Notes under the pieces: model-generated
The model's database searches: none
What the model was told of the DNA's origin: nothing
The model's input: only the letters and a program-made list of their open reading frames with translations
Origin: Planctomycetota bacterium
GTDB taxonomy: Bacteria > Planctomycetota > Planctomycetia > Pirellulales > Pirellulaceae
DNA: 7,531 nt
Assembly (NCBI GenBank): GCA_019347795.1
Contig: JAHWKS010000240.1
Location: forward strand, 1 to 7,531
Direction: 5' to 3'
Shown here: in pieces, positions 5,921-7,531 of the stretch
Numbering within the stretch: the stretch's first letter is position 1
Layout: each line of letters starts with the position of its first letter
Translations under genes and position numbers: made by a program

Positions 5921-6574
5921 ATGCAGGCGCAGGAGATGCAGGCGAATTTGCCACGTCACACCGTCCAGTTTTTCAATACGGCGATTGCGGCGCTGGGCAG
6001 AGATCTGGGACTCGAACTTCTCGGAGGCGCCGATATCGCCAGACTGGAACGGCGGGTGTGGACGCTCGAGTATCTGCGGTCGGAGTCCACGCCGCTCTAT
6101 TCTCTCGACGAACTTCTTGGTCATCTTTGCAAGTTTCATCGGTATGAAGAAGAGATTGCGCCGTTTTTGATCCGCACAGGGCTTCCCCCGAGGACATTCC
6201 ACCCGTCGGCATGGCTCTCCCTCCACTTGGGGCGGTTGTACGATACACGCTGCACCAGCTCTCCATACCCGCCAAACGAACAAAGGGCGGGAAACCGAAA
6301 ATCGGAACCGCCGTACAGGTGGATAAAGTACCCAAAGCACAGCGTTGTGACGCTCAGGGAAATCGAGCGCTGCGAGTATGAGGAAGCTGATGTGCTTCCG
6401 GGCATGAAGCCGTACGATGCTAAGCGATTGGAGGCGGAACGGCCTCGCTTCTTGTCAGCGAGAAACGCAGTCTTGGCGGAACTGGTTCGGGCGCTCGCAG
6501 AGCGGAAGAGCGAGAGGCTGCTCGAACGCTGTCTCGCGAACCTAGACGCGATGCTGGACCGAGATCACAGCTAG
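5921..6574 (+). CDS. Unrecognised 217-residue protein, probable island cargo
   Basis: Open frame with a coherent soluble protein composition and no membrane segment or signal peptide. Visible parts are FFNTAIAALGRDLGLELLGG (residues about 17-36), an acidic helical stretch with RLERRVWTLEYL and LDELLGHLCKFHRYEEE (42-76), a Pro/Tyr-rich middle (FHPSAWLSLHLGRLYDTRCT, then a SPYPP segment), and a charged C-terminal helix (RALAERKSERLLERCLANLD). I cannot name a family. Two in-frame ATGs (5921, 5936) lie in a 9-base direct repeat ATGCAGGCG, each directly preceded by GGAG with no spacing, so the start is uncertain. Readable sequence continues upstream to 5867, which hints that the real protein is longer. 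It lies 10 bases after the stop of the 5755 frame and shares its strand with the integrase. Confidence 0.62.
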   Translation: MQAQEMQANLPRHTVQFFNTAIAALGRDLGLELLGGADIARLERRVWTLEYLRSESTPLYSLDELLGHLCKFHRYEEEIAPFLIRTGLPPRTFHPSAWLSLHLGRLYDTRCTSSPYPPNEQRAGNRKSEPPYRWIKYPKHSVVTLREIERCEYEEADVLPGMKPYDAKRLEAERPRFLSARNAVLAELVRALAERKSERLLERCLANLDAMLDRDHS

Positions 6575-6578
6575 CTGC

Positions 6579-6812
6579 GATGCGGGCGTTGCGGCGGATG
6601 AAGAGACGCTTACGGCTTGTCAGCAGTGCCTCGTTGAAACCGAGAGCAAAATTGCTGATGCCGAACGTGAAGGACGTAGCGACGAGGCTAATGACCTTCG
6701 GAAGACGTACGAGCAAGTCGCGCAATATATCGACGGCAGCACGGATCACCGAGGGCGGCCACGCAAGCTATCGTCGGAACGGAAGCGAGCCAGTGACGCC
6801 GTGCAACGCCAT
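6579..6812 (+). pseudogene. Fragment of a coiled-coil/GRPRK-type hypothetical protein, both ends lost
   Basis: In the frame starting at 6579 the DNA reads DAGVAADEETLTACQQCLVE, then a charged helical stretch (TESKIADAEREGRSDEANDL, RKTYEQVAQYI), then GRPRKLSSERKRASDAVQRH. I recall this order, a DAG...D motif, a predicted coiled coil and a (L)GGRxRKxSSExERAR basic segment, from many planctomycete and actinobacterial hypothetical proteins; there it is followed by a helix ending in an RTGxFCSY-like motif. Here that last part is missing: after QRH (6812) the frame enters unrelated DNA and stops at 6936-6938. There is no ATG, GTG or TTG before the motif, because the frame is open only from 6546 after a TAG. 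Both ends are therefore truncated, or the front lies in another frame. Confidence 0.5.
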
Positions 6813-6832
6813 CAGCACTGCTCTTCGACGGC

Positions 6833-7036
6833 TTTCTGGTGTCCGGCGGGTCCGAGGACCGGCCCGAGCGCTGGAAGGCGCTCAACCACACCATCGCCGT
6901 CAACAAGCTGCTCGGCTACGAGAACCGAGTCGCCATGACCAACCGCGCCGGCCACTCCCCCACCGTCGAATCGAACGAGCAGATCTATCAATTCTTTGAG
7001 CACTTCCTCCGGCCCGCAGAACCAGTCTCACGCTGA
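6833..7036 (+). pseudogene. C-terminal remnant of an alpha/beta hydrolase (acetylxylan esterase-like)
   Basis: The 67 residues from 6833 to the TGA at 7034-7036 read FLVSGGSEDRPERWKALNHT, then IAVNKLLGYENRVAMTNRAG, HSPTVESNEQIYQFFEHFLR. This is the typical end of an alpha/beta hydrolase: the strand and loop carrying the catalytic Asp (SGGSED) and the loop carrying the catalytic His (AGHSPT), followed by the final helix. The nucleophile Ser domain and everything before it (probably 300 or more residues) are absent. Upstream of FLV the frame becomes unrelated and belongs to the preceding fragment's DNA. The GTG at 6839 could start a 65-residue peptide, but that would not be an enzyme. The gene probably once preceded the 7047 gene in an operon, since only 10 bases separate them. 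Confidence 0.6.
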
Positions 7037-7046
7037 CGATTTTTTG

Positions 7047-7531
7047 ATGAGCTACCGTATCGAAGCAATCGAATTCTACGTTCGCGAGACGAAGCCGGGC
7101 CGGATGGCGTTCGCGCTCGGGCGCGACAGAGGCGAGGCCGCCGAGCGGCTCATCAGCCCGCTGGCTCACGTGCGGCTCGTGCTCCGCGGCGCCGATGGTG
7201 GAGAGACGTTCGGCTGCGCGGGCGATCGGCTGAGCGTCCGCTGGCTCGACAAGCGGCCGGGGCGCGAGACCCACCGGAAGCGGCGGGAGCTGATTGAGCT
7301 GATCCAAACCGCGCGCGAAATCTATCTCCAAGAACCGGCGTTCGAGAGCCCGTTTGAGAAATGGCGGTTCTGCCATCCTCAGGTGATGAAAGCGGGCCGC
7401 GCGGCGGGGCAGGTGGATCTGTCCTCGTCCTTCGCATCGGCCCTTTTGGAGCGGGCCGTGATCGACGCGGTCTGCCGCCTGGAAGGCGAGTCGGTCTTCC
7501 ACATGCTCAAGCAGGACCGCCTCGGATTCTG
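7047..7531 (+). CDS. Enolase-superfamily-like protein (mandelate racemase/muconate lactonizing type), N-terminal 161 residues, runs off the right edge
   Basis: ATG 7047 opens a frame that is free of stops to the window end (161 codons plus two bases). The start MSYRIEAIEFYVRETKPGRM and the segment PLAHVRLVLRGADGGETFGC (residues 41-60) resemble the N-terminal capping domain of the enolase superfamily, where a beta-meander carries PL..VRL.D..G..G.G. ALLERAVIDAVCRLEG (about 133-148) matches the helix that leads into the barrel in these proteins. The metal-binding and Lys/His catalytic residues lie beyond the window, so substrate and activity cannot be judged. No signal peptide or Shine-Dalgarno site is seen. 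It starts 10 bases after the hydrolase remnant's stop, so translational coupling within one former operon for sugar-acid or hemicellulose breakdown is possible (inference). Confidence 0.65.
   Translation, partial: MSYRIEAIEFYVRETKPGRMAFALGRDRGEAAERLISPLAHVRLVLRGADGGETFGCAGDRLSVRWLDKRPGRETHRKRRELIELIQTAREIYLQEPAFESPFEKWRFCHPQVMKAGRAAGQVDLSSSFASALLERAVIDAVCRLEGESVFHMLKQDRLGF

Noticed and set aside
6006..6017. TGGGACTCGAAC, an exact 12-base reverse complement of the tRNA-Leu T-arm, as a possible second attachment site
   Set aside because: It lies in inverted orientation, whereas att repeats of an integrated element must be direct. The match does not extend into the acceptor stem, and it falls inside a plausible coding sequence. 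Probably chance.

Overview
The window is GC-rich DNA, most likely from a planctomycete (inference). The reasons are the style of the proteins, the general lack of Shine-Dalgarno sites before start codons, and gene fragments that resemble families I know mainly from Planctomycetota. No 16S rRNA or other decisive marker is present, so the phylum call is moderate at best.

Left part (1-3672), ordinary chromosome with some debris. A gene of unknown function starts at 177 and runs leftward off the window. A gene-poor stretch of about 585 bases follows. It holds a relict of an integron-integrase-like N-terminal domain on the minus strand (about 441-560). Next come a complete CaCA-family cation exchanger (763-1818), a small unrecognised protein (1966-2517) and, convergent with it, a complete purM (2614-3672, minus strand). 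A strong 8-bp hairpin separates the two convergent genes.

Centre (3853-5512), a tRNA-integrase module. A complete tRNA-Leu(CAA) at 3853-3937 is followed on the same strand by an intact 465-residue tyrosine recombinase (4115-5512). This is the usual layout of an integrative element or genomic island that uses a tRNA 3' end as attachment site. The 177-base leader between them holds a perfect TATAAT, an 11-base-spaced pair of near-repeats, and a compact 67-base sequence (4038-4104) that folds on paper into a three-way junction with 54 of 67 bases paired. Its closing stem takes in half of the integrase Shine-Dalgarno site. This is the most interesting signal in the window.

Right part (5513-7531), likely island cargo and scars. 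After a hairpin-rich spacer there is a short TTG-start reading frame (5755-5910). It is followed 10 bases later by an unrecognised 217-residue protein (5921-6574), and then by a coiled-coil/GRPRK-type gene fragment (6579-6812). The three segments step through successive reading frames, so one decayed gene is possible. At about 6813-6832 the fragment joins the C-terminal 67 residues of an alpha/beta hydrolase that has lost its front. Ten bases after that hydrolase stop, an enolase-superfamily-like gene (7047 onward) begins and runs off the right edge. The last two look like chromosomal genes whose upstream part was cut by a rearrangement.

No rRNA, CRISPR array or intact insertion sequence is visible.
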